Source of the DNA: Clostridium folliculivorans | GTDB lineage: Bacteria; Bacillota; Clostridia; Clostridiales; Clostridiaceae | Assembly: GCF_024341905.1 (NCBI RefSeq) | Contig: NZ_BQXY01000003.1 | Location: forward strand, 62,001 to 126,000 | DNA length: 64,000 bases | Direction: 5' to 3' | Shown here: positions 53,563-62,250 of the stretch, piece by piece | Layout: each line of letters begins with the position of its first letter | Position numbering within the stretch: position 1 is the stretch's first letter | Translations under genes and position numbers: made by a program | Notes under the pieces: model-generated | Databases searched by the model: none | What the model saw: the letters and a program-made list of their open reading frames with translations, nothing else | Told to the model about the DNA's origin: nothing

Positions 53563-53591
53563 ATAATAGCAAATCCGACTTAAACTGTCAA
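53563..53591 (-). promoter_or_regulatory. Promoter of the iscR-iscS-iscU-mnmA operon
   Basis: On the minus strand TTGACA (53586-53591) and TATTAT (53563-53568) are exactly 17 bp apart, and the transcript would start about 40 bp before the iscR ATG. It lies inside the longer in-frame extension of the regulator, confirming the shorter start. Autorepression by the Rrf2 protein would act here. Confidence 0.8.
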
Positions 53592-53687
53592 CAATTAAAA
53601 AAGAACATTTTTCCTTATGACTTTATCAACTTGCACTTACTAATCAATACTAAGTATACTTTTTAACAATTTCCCCACAATTACATA

Positions 53688-53713
53688 AAGGATTGATAAT
53701 TTTATCAATCCTT
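53688..53713. terminator. Hairpin downstream of rarA
   Basis: Perfect 11-bp arms (AAGGATTGATA, TATCAATCCTT) with a 4-nt loop lie 125 bp past the rarA stop. No strong T-run on the minus strand, so it could instead be a processing or stability element. Confidence 0.45.
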
Positions 53714-53838
53714 CTTTAAAATATTATTAATTCATTAAATTTTCTTTATCATATTATACCATTACTTTTTTGTTATAAATTTATATTTTTTATTTATGCA
53801 AATTAGCGTTTTATTTTTTTGATAATTAACTTTTGAAA

Positions 53839-55116
53839 TCATTCCTTTATCTTCTTCCAGTAATCAAATATAACCTTCTCATTCTTATTCTTTCCTGGTA
53901 CATAATAATTTCTGCTTTTTAAATTGTCTGGAAGGTATTGTTGTTTAATATAATTATTTTCATAATTATGAGGATACTTATATTCTATTCCTCTTCCTAA
54001 TGCCTTTGCCCCACTATAATGCGCATCCTTTAGATGAACTGGTATGTCACCAATGTTTACCTGTTCAATATCTTGAAGTGCAGCATCAATAGCACTTACC
54101 ACAGAGTTTGACTTTGGTGCAGTGGCTAAAACTAAGGTAGCTTGCGCTAATGGAATCCGTGCTTCTGGAAAGCCTAGCATATTTGCTGAATCAACACAAG
54201 CTTTAACTATCATAGCCGCATTTGGATATGCGAGGCCAATATCTTCAGATGCAATCACCATAAGTCTTCTACATATTGATTGGATATCGCCAGCTTTAAC
54301 CAGTCTAGCTAAATAGTGAACTGCCGCATCTGCATCACTACCTCTTATGGATTTTTGAAAAGCACTTAAGATATCATAGTGACTATCACCTGACATATCG
54401 TAATTAAACACCTTACTTTGAGTACAATCTCTGGCTACTTCTTCATCTATTAGTATTATCCCTTCACTATTAGGGTTAGTTGAATTTATTGCTACCTCTA
54501 AGCCATTGATAGCTTTTCTTACATCTCCATTTGAAGAGGCTGAAAAGTAATTCAATGCTTTGTCATCAACCTCTATGGTAGTATTTTTATGATCCTCCTT
54601 TAATATGTCTACAGCTCTAACTAATGCTTTTATAACATCGCTATCTTGCATTGGTTTAAACTCAAATACAGTAGATCTACTTATTATCGCTTTAAATATA
54701 TAGTGATATGGATTCTCTGTAGTACTTGAAATAAGAGTTATTCTACCGTCTTCTATAAATTCAAGCAGAGATTGCTGCTGCTTCTTATTGAAGTTTTGAA
54801 TCTCGTCTAAATAAAGAACTACACCATTGATCCCATCAAAACTATCAAGCCCTTCTATTATTTGTTGTATATCTTTTATAGAAGCATTGGTTGCGTTTAG
54901 CTTATAAAACTTTTTCTTGGCTCTTGCAGCAATTATATTTGCAACAGTAGTCTTTCCTACACCTGGCGGACCATAAAAAATCATATTTGATATAGTTCCA
55001 CCTTCTACTATTCTATTTAGTATCTTGCCTTTTCCTAAAATATGTTGTTGACCAACTACCTCTTCTAAAGTAGTTGGCCTTATCTTATCTGCTAATGGTC
55101 TATACACAATACTCAC
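53839..55116 (-). CDS. rarA: Replication-associated recombination protein RarA (MgsA)
   Basis: The 425-residue AAA+ ATPase has the N-terminal RPTTLEEVVGQQHIL, Walker A GPPGVGKTT (about 49-57), Walker B VVLYLDEIQNF (about 99-109) and sensor 1 STTENPYH. The MgsA C-terminal domain follows (DADAAVHYLARLVKAGD, SEDIGLAYPNA, GIEYKYPHNY). It acts at stalled replication forks and in gap repair. The first start is GTG 55114-55116; a second GTG at 55105-55107 fits the weak TAGGA site better, so the N-terminus is uncertain by three residues. The order rarA-iscR-iscS-mnmA resembles the Bacillus yrvN-cymR-yrvO-trmU locus. Confidence 0.94.
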   Translation of the reverse strand: MSIVYRPLADKIRPTTLEEVVGQQHILGKGKILNRIVEGGTISNMIFYGPPGVGKTTVANIIAARAKKKFYKLNATNASIKDIQQIIEGLDSFDGINGVVLYLDEIQNFNKKQQQSLLEFIEDGRITLISSTTENPYHYIFKAIISRSTVFEFKPMQDSDVIKALVRAVDILKEDHKNTTIEVDDKALNYFSASSNGDVRKAINGLEVAINSTNPNSEGIILIDEEVARDCTQSKVFNYDMSGDSHYDILSAFQKSIRGSDADAAVHYLARLVKAGDIQSICRRLMVIASEDIGLAYPNAAMIVKACVDSANMLGFPEARIPLAQATLVLATAPKSNSVVSAIDAALQDIEQVNIGDIPVHLKDAHYSGAKALGRGIEYKYPHNYENNYIKQQYLPDNLKSRNYYVPGKNKNEKVIFDYWKKIKE

Positions 55117-55139
55117 ATCCTACTTACATTTGTTTATAA

Positions 55140-55230
55140 AAAAATGCGGTTAAAGCGCAGTGTTAAAATCTTAAACATAACCTATATAAATTGATTAAAT
55201 AACTCCAACTTCTTTCAAGCCCGCATTTTT
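55140..55230 (-). promoter_or_regulatory. Terminator-like leader upstream of rarA
   Basis: Ten-bp perfect arms (AAAAATGCGG, CCGCATTTTT) are separated by 71 nt and followed on the minus strand by TTTTTTT, 23 bp before the rarA start. If rarA's promoter lies upstream this is an attenuator with a large loop; otherwise it is the terminator of an unrecognised small RNA. The loop contains GCGCTTTAA and TTGAAAGAAG but I see no known riboswitch motif. Confidence 0.5.
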
Positions 55231-55395
55231 CCTGTAAATTTTTAACTTTTTATCTTTTTAAATTCTTATATTTTTATAAATTTATGCATTTATAATTTTT
55301 TCAAACAAGAACAGTTTCAATCTTTTTAATAAAGGTGTTTCTATAAAAATACTACATGAGTAAGCCATTAAAATCAAATAATTTTCTTAAATAAA

Positions 55396-55428
55396 ATAAC
55401 TTACCACAACACATATGTGATAAGTTAT
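55396..55428 (-). terminator. Terminator of the flavin reductase gene
   Basis: ATAACTTA/TAAGTTAT arms with an inner CACATATGTG palindrome, T-rich on the minus strand, 19 bp past the stop. Confidence 0.7.
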
Positions 55429-55446
55429 CTATACATTCTTCTAATT

Positions 55447-55947
55447 TTATTTTTCGTAGCAAGAAACTATTTCTCCATAATATATGGTGTGATAGTCACC
55501 TTTCCCGTATGATCTTTCTTTAACCTCTGGGCTCACAAGACTTTCATCCATATCCTGTTTGTAAACAATCTTACATTCATAATACATATTACAGCCATCA
55601 ACTACAGGACTTTCAACATCATTTGAAGGTACAAACTTAATTCCAGCTTCAGCTACTTTGTCTATATCTCTTCCTGATTTAGTTCCGCATATCCCAAGGG
55701 CTGCTTTCATTTCATCTCCATAAGGTATGCTTATGGTAAAACTATCTGCTTTTTCAATTAGTTCGTGAGTAAATCTTGATTTTCTAATTAAAGCGGTTAA
55801 AGTAGGCTTTCCCCAAATGAATCCTATACTTCCCCAGCTTATAGTCATTGTATTAACCTTTTCCCCTGATTTTACAGTAAGAAAAGCTCCTCTTTTATGT
55901 AATTTTTCCATTCCCTTTTCAAGGTTTGTTATAAAATCAACTGACAT
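55447..55947 (-). CDS. Flavin reductase family protein (FMN-binding split barrel)
   Basis: This 166-residue split-barrel flavoprotein has KRGAFLTVKSGEKVNTMTISWGSIGFIWGKPTLTALIRKSRFTHELI near 18-62, the FMN-binding core. FTISIPYGDEMKAALGICGTKSGRDIDK follows. Members bind FMN or iron and reduce flavin or act as oxidoreductases; no partner oxygenase is near. It lies 24 bp downstream of the S51 peptidase gene, so they may be co-transcribed. Confidence 0.85.
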   Translation of the reverse strand: MSVDFITNLEKGMEKLHKRGAFLTVKSGEKVNTMTISWGSIGFIWGKPTLTALIRKSRFTHELIEKADSFTISIPYGDEMKAALGICGTKSGRDIDKVAEAGIKFVPSNDVESPVVDGCNMYYECKIVYKQDMDESLVSPEVKERSYGKGDYHTIYYGEIVSCYEK

Positions 55948-55970
55948 CTTTTGTCCTCCTCTTTATGCTA

Positions 55971-56639
55971 TTAAAATACTTTGTAGTTACCTTTATATAC
56001 TGAAACAGATCCATTCTTTATGTTTATTATATCTCCATAAAATTCAACTTTATCCCCGAGTAGAGATACTCCATACCCATCATTAAAAGCAAATATGTTC
56101 TTATCTGTGTTTATTGTATAATCTATAAGCTTAGGCAGTAAAACCTTATTTTCCTGCCAGTGAGGTAAAACTTCAAACTTAGTCAATGAAAAACCTCTTG
56201 TCTGAAGAGCTTCATAAGAATTTTCATAAATTAGTGATGATAGAGAAATATCTTGTGTTAAAAGTATGCTGCCCCCGCCTACTCCAACAATTATTCCATT
56301 TCTCTTTGCAAACTCTTTTAGCGCTTCTGTGAGCTTTCTTTTTCTTAAAAGTAGTAAGAATTTATAAGTATTTTCTCCTGATAAGTATATAACATCTGAA
56401 TTTAAAAGTTTTGTTATTAATGAAGGATTATACTGCGCTGCAAGATCAAAATAGAGTATGTCACCGTATCCTAGTTCCTTATAAAACTCAGAAATTTCCT
56501 TATAATACTCTATACTTTTCTCAGATGAAGATGGTATATATGCAATTCTACCTTTTCCTTTTTTTATCTCACTGATAAGAGCCTTGTTTAGAGGGTTTTC
56601 CTTATCAGTGCTTTGTTTTCCCATTAAGAATAATTTCAT
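55971..56639 (-). CDS. Peptidase S51 family protein (dipeptidase E / cyanophycinase-like)
   Basis: The 222-residue protein has the S51 layout: KGRIAYIPSSS near 29-39, DVIYLSGENTYKFL near 80-93 and IIVGVGGGSILLTQDISL near 115-132, where the nucleophile serine sits. FNDGYGVSLL follows near 184-193. Family members hydrolyse N-terminal aspartyl dipeptides (PepE) or cyanophycin. The nucleophile context GGGS departs from the usual GxSAG, so activity or specificity may differ. Ribosome-binding site AGGGGG. Confidence 0.8.
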   Translation of the reverse strand: MKLFLMGKQSTDKENPLNKALISEIKKGKGRIAYIPSSSEKSIEYYKEISEFYKELGYGDILYFDLAAQYNPSLITKLLNSDVIYLSGENTYKFLLLLRKRKLTEALKEFAKRNGIIVGVGGGSILLTQDISLSSLIYENSYEALQTRGFSLTKFEVLPHWQENKVLLPKLIDYTINTDKNIFAFNDGYGVSLLGDKVEFYGDIINIKNGSVSVYKGNYKVF

Positions 56640-56681
56640 AATGTTTACCCCCTAGTCCCCAAAATTTCGTTTATTGCTACG

Positions 56682-56987
56682 TTATTGATTGTAAATTCTT
56701 CCTTTATAATACTCTTCATTATCGTCTTCAAAAATATCAATTTCAATATAAGCCCCTTCAAGTGCTGAAACAGTATATTCTATAGTAAATCCTTCTATGT
56801 TAACTGTCTCAATTTCATATTTCTCATTCATACAGGTCGCTAAAGTCATATATTGATCTTCTTCACTATCATATATAGAATTAACCTTTAGTATTTTAAA
56901 AGTTGCTTTCTTTATATAGGTGTAATTGCTCTCGTCTCTATAATTATCTTTTCCATTAGTATCTTTGAAAAAAGAATTATTAAACAT
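56682..56987 (-). CDS. Hypothetical protein, 101 residues
   Basis: The start ATG 56985-56987 has GGAGGTG 3-9 nt upstream. The protein is acidic. After a charged N-terminus (FFKDTNGKDNYRDESN) it has several beta strands (TFKILKVNSIY, YMTLATCMNEKYEIETVNIEGFTIEYTV, AYIEIDIFED) suggesting a small beta barrel. I do not recognise a family. It is 29 bp downstream of the DUF402-like gene and probably co-transcribed. Confidence 0.65.
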   Translation of the reverse strand: MFNNSFFKDTNGKDNYRDESNYTYIKKATFKILKVNSIYDSEEDQYMTLATCMNEKYEIETVNIEGFTIEYTVSALEGAYIEIDIFEDDNEEYYKGRIYNQ

Positions 56988-57016
56988 GGACACCTCCAAT
57001 ATATTATATCTTTATT

Positions 57017-57580
57017 TTAGGCTTCACATCTAAGTTGCTTTTTAGAGTTACAATCTCCTAAAATTCTTTTTAGCATACATCTACTTAAAGTTATTAATTT
57101 GTGTATATCTACAATTTGCTCTAATATTTTTATTTCCCTATAAGCCTTATCATACTGACACAAATTAATATCATTATTATATAGTGCCTTATTAATTTCT
57201 TTCTCACCTATTATCTTTTTGAATCCATCTGGTAGAACCAGCAAACTTAATATAAGGTCTTCAAACATCAAACTTATTTTACCATCAACTTCATTATTAT
57301 CTATTATTTGAAATTCCCACTGAAGTATTTCATCTTTATCGTCAAGTATAGTTATGAGATTGTAATTTGCATTTAATGGAGTTATCTGAAGCCACTTAAA
57401 TTCATTATCCATTATTTTTATTCTTTTGTCATCTACGCTTCTAAAAACGGCCTCACTCACCTTGTGAATTGCTGCTAAGTGAACATAACCATTAAATTCT
57501 TCTGTATTAATAAAAGAAACTCTAAAGTCTACATCCTTTATTTGACTATAATCTAGTTTTTGTTCAAAATTCCTCCTCAT
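57017..57580 (-). CDS. DUF402-like protein
   Basis: The 187-residue protein has a C-terminal half (about 65-150) that follows the DUF402 pattern: FKWLQITPLNANYNLITILDDKDEILQWEFQII, then LMFEDLILSLLVLPDGFKKIIGEKEINKAL (about 107-136). This is the EDL..LPDG..I.E.EI..A block. Characterised DUF402/FAU-1-type domains are nucleotide phosphatases or RNA-binding, but the usual catalytic acidic residues are not all evident here. A cysteine-containing C-terminus (LSRCMLKRILGDCNSKKQLRCEA) is unusual. Ribosome-binding site AGGAGAGG. Confidence 0.55.
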   Translation of the reverse strand: MRRNFEQKLDYSQIKDVDFRVSFINTEEFNGYVHLAAIHKVSEAVFRSVDDKRIKIMDNEFKWLQITPLNANYNLITILDDKDEILQWEFQIIDNNEVDGKISLMFEDLILSLLVLPDGFKKIIGEKEINKALYNNDINLCQYDKAYREIKILEQIVDIHKLITLSRCMLKRILGDCNSKKQLRCEA

Positions 57581-57772
57581 TATAAACCTCTCCTTGAAAC
57601 TATGACTTAACGAAAATCATATAAAATCTTTACAAAGCTCATTAAAGTTTCAACTGAATGGATAAAAATTCTTAAACACTGAATTTAACTTATCCAAATT
57701 TTATTGTATAACTAAATTAATGATACTTTTTCATAATTAATATTTCTACAAAACAAATAAAAATCCTCTCAT

Positions 57773-57867
57773 GATGTACCACTTCATTATAAAATTTATA
57801 TTTTCAAATCTGCCTCTCAGAAGCCAGATGCATTTTGAAAATAGTTTTCTAATTGAAGTGGTACATC
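57773..57867. repeat. Palindromic element family B, copy 5
   Basis: The cleanest copy: 95 bp with perfect 14-bp inverted ends (GATGTACCACTTCA and TGAAGTGGTACATC) and inner arms TATTTTCAAATCTGCCTCT and AGATGCATTTTGAAAATA around a loop GAAGCC. It lies 11 bp past the diguanylate cyclase stop and could act as its transcript end. Confidence 0.9.
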
Positions 57868-57877
57868 CATGCTTGTT

Positions 57878-58651
57878 TTAATCTACAAATTTAACATTGT
57901 TCTTTCCGCTGTTCTTTGCTATATACAGTGCCTTGTCTGCCTTGTCAAAAAACTCTTTATATGTTAGTTCCTTTTTGTATTCTGCCACTCCAACACTTAC
58001 AGTTACTCGCTCAAGTGCAACAAATATATTTTCTGAAACTAATTTTCTTACCTTTTCTCCTAATATCAAAGCACCTTGCATATTAGTTTCTGGAGCAAGT
58101 ATAACAAACTCTTCTCCTCCCCAACGTATAAAAAAATCCGTTTTTCTTAATTTAGAAGTTATAATTTTCGTGATATTTTTTAAAATTACATCTCCTCTAC
58201 TATGCCCATGCTTATCATTAATTTTCTTAAAATCATCAATATCAAAGATTATCATTGATAATGGGATATTATATCTCTTGCTTCTTTCAAATTCAATCTC
58301 AATTATCTCCTGAAGTTTTCTTCTATTGAAAGCTCCAGTAAGTTTGTCCACCAAAACTTCTTCTTTTAGTTTAAGGTTTTCTTCTTCGAGTTTAGCTAGT
58401 TTCAAATTAACTTGTTGCAGTTTACTGTAAGTAAATTTATGTAAAGCAAAAATATCAATTGCTATTACAATAATAAAGAAACTTATTGTCTGCATTCCAA
58501 GCAGAGTATTGTTTTTAATTATGTATTTGAAAATTATTCCTAAAAATATTATAGCTATAACTGATAGTATCAAAATTATTAACTTATGTGTATTTCTAAT
58601 ATATTCATCTTTATTTCTACTGATTGTAACACCTTGTTTTAAATCTTCCAC
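57878..58651 (-). CDS. Diguanylate cyclase (GGDEF domain), membrane-bound
   Basis: The 257-residue protein has two membrane helices (about 22-45 and 51-72), a coiled coil (about 75-100, LQQVNLKLAKLEEENLKLKEEV read in heptads) and a complete GGDEF domain. DKLTGAFNRR is at 102-111, FDIDDFKKIND at 136-146 and the active-site GGEEF at 178-182. An inhibitory-site motif RKTD (169-172) is placed five residues before it, so product feedback by c-di-GMP is expected. It makes c-di-GMP, which favours sessile behaviour. No phosphodiesterase is adjacent. Confidence 0.92.
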   Translation of the reverse strand: MEDLKQGVTISRNKDEYIRNTHKLIILILSVIAIIFLGIIFKYIIKNNTLLGMQTISFFIIVIAIDIFALHKFTYSKLQQVNLKLAKLEEENLKLKEEVLVDKLTGAFNRRKLQEIIEIEFERSKRYNIPLSMIIFDIDDFKKINDKHGHSRGDVILKNITKIITSKLRKTDFFIRWGGEEFVILAPETNMQGALILGEKVRKLVSENIFVALERVTVSVGVAEYKKELTYKEFFDKADKALYIAKNSGKNNVKFVD

Positions 58652-58776
58652 TGTTATATATCCTCCAACAAATTAAATTCTCCTGTTCAACATTGCTAAT
58701 CTTTACAAATATATTGGAGTTTTTAATTTATTATTCATTAAATATATAACTAAAACATTTTTAATTATGGAAAAAA

Positions 58777-58810
58777 GACTGCCAAAGAATAAAACTTCAT
58801 TTTGACAGTC
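58777..58810 (-). terminator. Terminator of the purine operon
   Basis: Arms GACTGCCAAA and TTTGACAGTC (one mismatch) are followed by TTTTTT on the minus strand, 24 bp past the purD stop. Confidence 0.8.
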
Positions 58811-58834
58811 CTTTATCTATAATACGCTTAACTC

Positions 58835-60088
58835 TTACTCAGAAATTAATCCTATATCTTTTCTGAAATATCTTCCTTCAAAAGTTACTGAATCTATATT
58901 GGAGTATGCTTTTTCTCTTGCAGCTTCAATTGTATCTCCTACACCTACTACCGAAAGTACTCTTCCACCTGAAGTTACTAAAACCTCATCTTTAATAACT
59001 CCACCAGCAATAAATACATTCTCTTTTACAGCAGGATCAATCTCTATCTTAAAGCCTTTTTCAAAGGCTTCTGGGTATCCTTTTGAAGCCAAAACCACAT
59101 TGCAGCATGCACCGTTTTTCCATTTCACCTCTGCAACACTTAATTTTTCTTCAAGTGAAAGTTCTATTAGTTCTAAAAGATCACTATCCATTAAAGAAAG
59201 TACTGATTGAGTTTCAGGATCTCCCATTCTTACATTGTATTCAAGCAGATAACATCCTTTTTCGGTAATCATTACTCCAAAAAATACAATTCCTTTATAA
59301 TCAAAACCTTCTTCTTTTATTCCTACAAGAGTTGGATCCATTATATTCTTCTCAAAGTCTTCAAAAACTTCGTCAGTAACATAAGGATTAGGCGCTATTA
59401 CTCCCATACCACCAGTATTAGGACCTACTCCTCCATCAAAAATCTGTTTATGATCTTTTGCCGATATAAAAGGGATTATAGTCTTACCATCAGTTATTGA
59501 TAATATTGAAGCTTCAACACCTTGTAAAAACTCTTCAATAACTATCTTTTTACCTGCTCCTTTAAACTTATCTTGCACCATAAAGTCTTTTATAGTATCT
59601 TCTGCTTGTTTAAAATCTTCGCAGATACTTACGCCTTTTCCTGCAGCTAACCCGTCCGCTTTTATTACTATAGGATACTCAGCACTTTTTAAGTACTCTA
59701 CAGCTTTCTCACTATCATAAAAAACTTCATAAGCTGCAGTTTTTATATTATATTTTCTCATAAAATCCTTGGAGAAGCTCTTGCTACCTTCAAGCATAGC
59801 AGCTTTTTGCTCTGGTCCAAATATCCTTAAGTCTTCCTTCTTAAATAAATTTACTATACCCTTTGTTAATGGTTCTTCTGGTCCTACCACAGTCAAATCG
59901 ATGTTATTTTCTTTTACAAACTTAGCCATTTCTTCGTAAGTTTCTAACCCTATATTCTCACATTTATCTTCTAGCGCTGTTCCACCATTGCCAGGTGCTA
60001 CATATATCTTTTCAACCTTTTGGCTTTTTGCAAGCTTCCATGCTATTGCATGTTCTCTTCCTCCGCCTCCAATTAGTAAAAGCTTCAT
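58835..60088 (-). CDS. purD: Phosphoribosylamine-glycine ligase (GARS)
   Basis: The protein is 417 residues from the ATG at 60086-60088. It has the N-terminal LLIGGGGREHAIAWKL, an ATP-grasp domain (about 100-325) and the signature VRMGDPETQ (about 288-296). VIAPNPYVTDEVFEDF and AAGKGVSICEDF are also present. It joins glycine to phosphoribosylamine, step 2 of purine synthesis. Last gene of purF-M-N-H-D. A TTG directly before the ATG is less well spaced to the GGAG site. Confidence 0.96.
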   Translation of the reverse strand: MKLLLIGGGGREHAIAWKLAKSQKVEKIYVAPGNGGTALEDKCENIGLETYEEMAKFVKENNIDLTVVGPEEPLTKGIVNLFKKEDLRIFGPEQKAAMLEGSKSFSKDFMRKYNIKTAAYEVFYDSEKAVEYLKSAEYPIVIKADGLAAGKGVSICEDFKQAEDTIKDFMVQDKFKGAGKKIVIEEFLQGVEASILSITDGKTIIPFISAKDHKQIFDGGVGPNTGGMGVIAPNPYVTDEVFEDFEKNIMDPTLVGIKEEGFDYKGIVFFGVMITEKGCYLLEYNVRMGDPETQSVLSLMDSDLLELIELSLEEKLSVAEVKWKNGACCNVVLASKGYPEAFEKGFKIEIDPAVKENVFIAGGVIKDEVLVTSGGRVLSVVGVGDTIEAAREKAYSNIDSVTFEGRYFRKDIGLISE

Positions 60089-60108
60089 CAATAATCACTC
60101 CATCTATA

Positions 60109-61614
60109 TTAGTGTTTGAAATGTCTTATTCCAGTGAACACCATGCTTATACCATGCTTGTTACACTGATCTATGGATTCTTGATCTCTAACAGATCCAC
60201 CTGGTTGAATAATTGCTTTTATATCATATTTTGAAGCTTCTTCTACTACGTCACCAAATGGGAAGAAAGCATCCGAAGCAAGAACTGTAGCTCCTGTTCC
60301 TCTCTTTAAGGCATCTATTGTAGGCCATATTCTATTAACTTGACCTCCACCGATTCCCACTGCTTTTCCATCGTTTATTACAACAATAGCATTTGATTTA
60401 ACGTATTTTACTACCTTCATACCAAAAATCATATCCTTCATTTCCGCCTCAGAAGGAGTATTTTCAGTCACTACTTTTAATTCTTCTATAAGCTTCTTAT
60501 CTTCTTCTTGTACTAATATTCCGCCATCCACTGTAACCATATAATTTTTAGCCTTTGGAGCTGAATTTACCTTTATAACTCTTAAGTTCTTCTTTTTTCT
60601 TAAAACTTCTAAAGCCTCTTCATCAAATTCTGGCGCTGCTACTACTTCTAAAAATATCTTGCTCATCTCTTCTGCTGTAGCCTTGTCAAGTTTTCTGTTT
60701 ACCGCAACTATGCCACCAAAGATTGAAGTAGGGTCACACTCATAAGCTTTTATATAACTGTCATATACATTTTCTCCTATAGCCACTCCACAAGGGGTAT
60801 TGTGCTTTAATCCACAGGTAACTATTTCATCAAACTCACTTACAACCTTCCAAGCAATATCAAGATCCTTTAGGTTGTTATAAGAAAGCTCTTTTCCATT
60901 AAGTACTTCAAAAGTATTCATAGCGCCATCCACTTCATTATTTGAATAGTAAGCAGCACTTTGATGAGGATTTTCACCATATCTTAATTCTTGTTTTTTC
61001 TTGTAGGAAATTGAAAGGTATTCTGGATATTCTTCTTCTCCTTCAAGTAAAAAGTTACTTATAGCTCCATCATAAGCACTCATAAGATTAAACACTTTAC
61101 CTGCAAGAACTTTTCTTGTTTTTAGACTTACATCTTCACTTTGCTCAATTTCTTCTTGAACCTTGCTATAATCCTCTATATTGCTTATTACTACAACATC
61201 TTTAAAGTTTTTAGCTGCTGCTCTAAGCATTGTAGGACCACCGATATCTATAAATTCAACCTTTTCTTCAAAGCTCAAATCTTCTTTTAACTTTTCAAAG
61301 AAAGGATATAAGTTAACAACTACTAAATCTATAGTATTTATTCCTCTTTCTTTTATAGTGTTCATATGCTCTTCGTTGTCTCTTATAGCTAAAATCCCTC
61401 CATGAATCACTGGATGAAGGGTCTTAACTCTTCCATCTAGCATCTCAGGTGCTTTTGTAATCTCAGCTATTTCCTTAACAGCTACACCATTTTCCAGAAG
61501 ATATTTGTAAGTACCTCCAGAGGATATTAACTCCACATCCTTACTAACAAGAAACTTAGCAAAATCAAGTATGCCAGTTTTATCATATACGCTTAACAAA
61601 GCTCTTTTTATCAT
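60109..61614 (-). CDS. purH: Bifunctional AICAR transformylase / IMP cyclohydrolase
   Basis: The 501-residue protein has an N-terminal cyclohydrolase domain (1-about 135: [36 protein letters not shown]) and a C-terminal transformylase domain ([13 protein letters not shown] near 210, [12 protein letters not shown] near 265, [13 protein letters not shown]). [23 protein letters not shown] and [12 protein letters not shown] complete the active site. It performs the last two steps to IMP. Stop lies 17 bp before purD. Confidence 0.97.
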   Translation of the reverse strand: MIKRALLSVYDKTGILDFAKFLVSKDVELISSGGTYKYLLENGVAVKEIAEITKAPEMLDGRVKTLHPVIHGGILAIRDNEEHMNTIKERGINTIDLVVVNLYPFFEKLKEDLSFEEKVEFIDIGGPTMLRAAAKNFKDVVVISNIEDYSKVQEEIEQSEDVSLKTRKVLAGKVFNLMSAYDGAISNFLLEGEEEYPEYLSISYKKKQELRYGENPHQSAAYYSNNEVDGAMNTFEVLNGKELSYNNLKDLDIAWKVVSEFDEIVTCGLKHNTPCGVAIGENVYDSYIKAYECDPTSIFGGIVAVNRKLDKATAEEMSKIFLEVVAAPEFDEEALEVLRKKKNLRVIKVNSAPKAKNYMVTVDGGILVQEEDKKLIEELKVVTENTPSEAEMKDMIFGMKVVKYVKSNAIVVINDGKAVGIGGGQVNRIWPTIDALKRGTGATVLASDAFFPFGDVVEEASKYDIKAIIQPGGSVRDQESIDQCNKHGISMVFTGIRHFKH

Positions 61615-62250
61615 TTAAAAAACCTCCTTAGGATTGGTACTATTCAGTAAAAAAGTTTTTCCATCTTTTATTATAACTTTCCCTTCACTTATAAGCTTTA
61701 TAGCTTTAGGTAAGATTTCGTGTTCCTTTACAAGAATTCTTTCTTGAAGTGTTTTTGGTTCATCCTCTTCACGAACCTCAACCACTTCTTGAAGAAGTAT
61801 TTCTCCACCATCAACCTCTTCATTAACAAAATGCACTGTACATCCAGAAAATCTAACCCCTTTTTTAATAGCAGCTTGATGAACCTTTATCCCATACATT
61901 CCAGCTCCTGAAAAAGCAGGAATAAGAGAAGGATGGATATTTATTATCCTGTTTTTAAAGTATCTTAGCAAATCTCCATTTAAAATGGATAAGTAGCCTG
62001 CAAGCACTACTAAATCAACCTTATCTCTTAAAAGCTCTAATATCTTATTTGAAGATTCAGAGCCAAATTCCTTCTTATCTACTACATACGCTGGTATATT
62101 TTTTTCTTTTGCTCTTGTTAAGGCAAAAGCGTCTTTTTTATCAGAAATAACAGCCTCAATGGAGCAGTTTAAGTACCCTTTTTCAATACTTTCTATTATG
62201 GAGCCAAGGTTACTTCCTCCACCTGAAACTAGTACTGCTATTCTAAACAA
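61615..62250 (-). CDS. purN: Phosphoribosylglycinamide formyltransferase (GAR transformylase)
   Basis: The 211-residue PurN-type enzyme has the N-terminal AVLVSGGGSNLGSIIESI, an LVVLAGYLSIL strand, and the catalytic Asn-His segment IINIHPSLIPAF (about 104-115). SGCTVHFVNEEVDGGEIL (about 134-151) supplies the catalytic Asp. Uses 10-formyl-THF. The start overlaps purM by 13 bp, and purH begins directly after its stop. Confidence 0.96.
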   Translation of the reverse strand: MFRIAVLVSGGGSNLGSIIESIEKGYLNCSIEAVISDKKDAFALTRAKEKNIPAYVVDKKEFGSESSNKILELLRDKVDLVVLAGYLSILNGDLLRYFKNRIINIHPSLIPAFSGAGMYGIKVHQAAIKKGVRFSGCTVHFVNEEVDGGEILLQEVVEVREEDEPKTLQERILVKEHEILPKAIKLISEGKVIIKDGKTFLLNSTNPKEVF

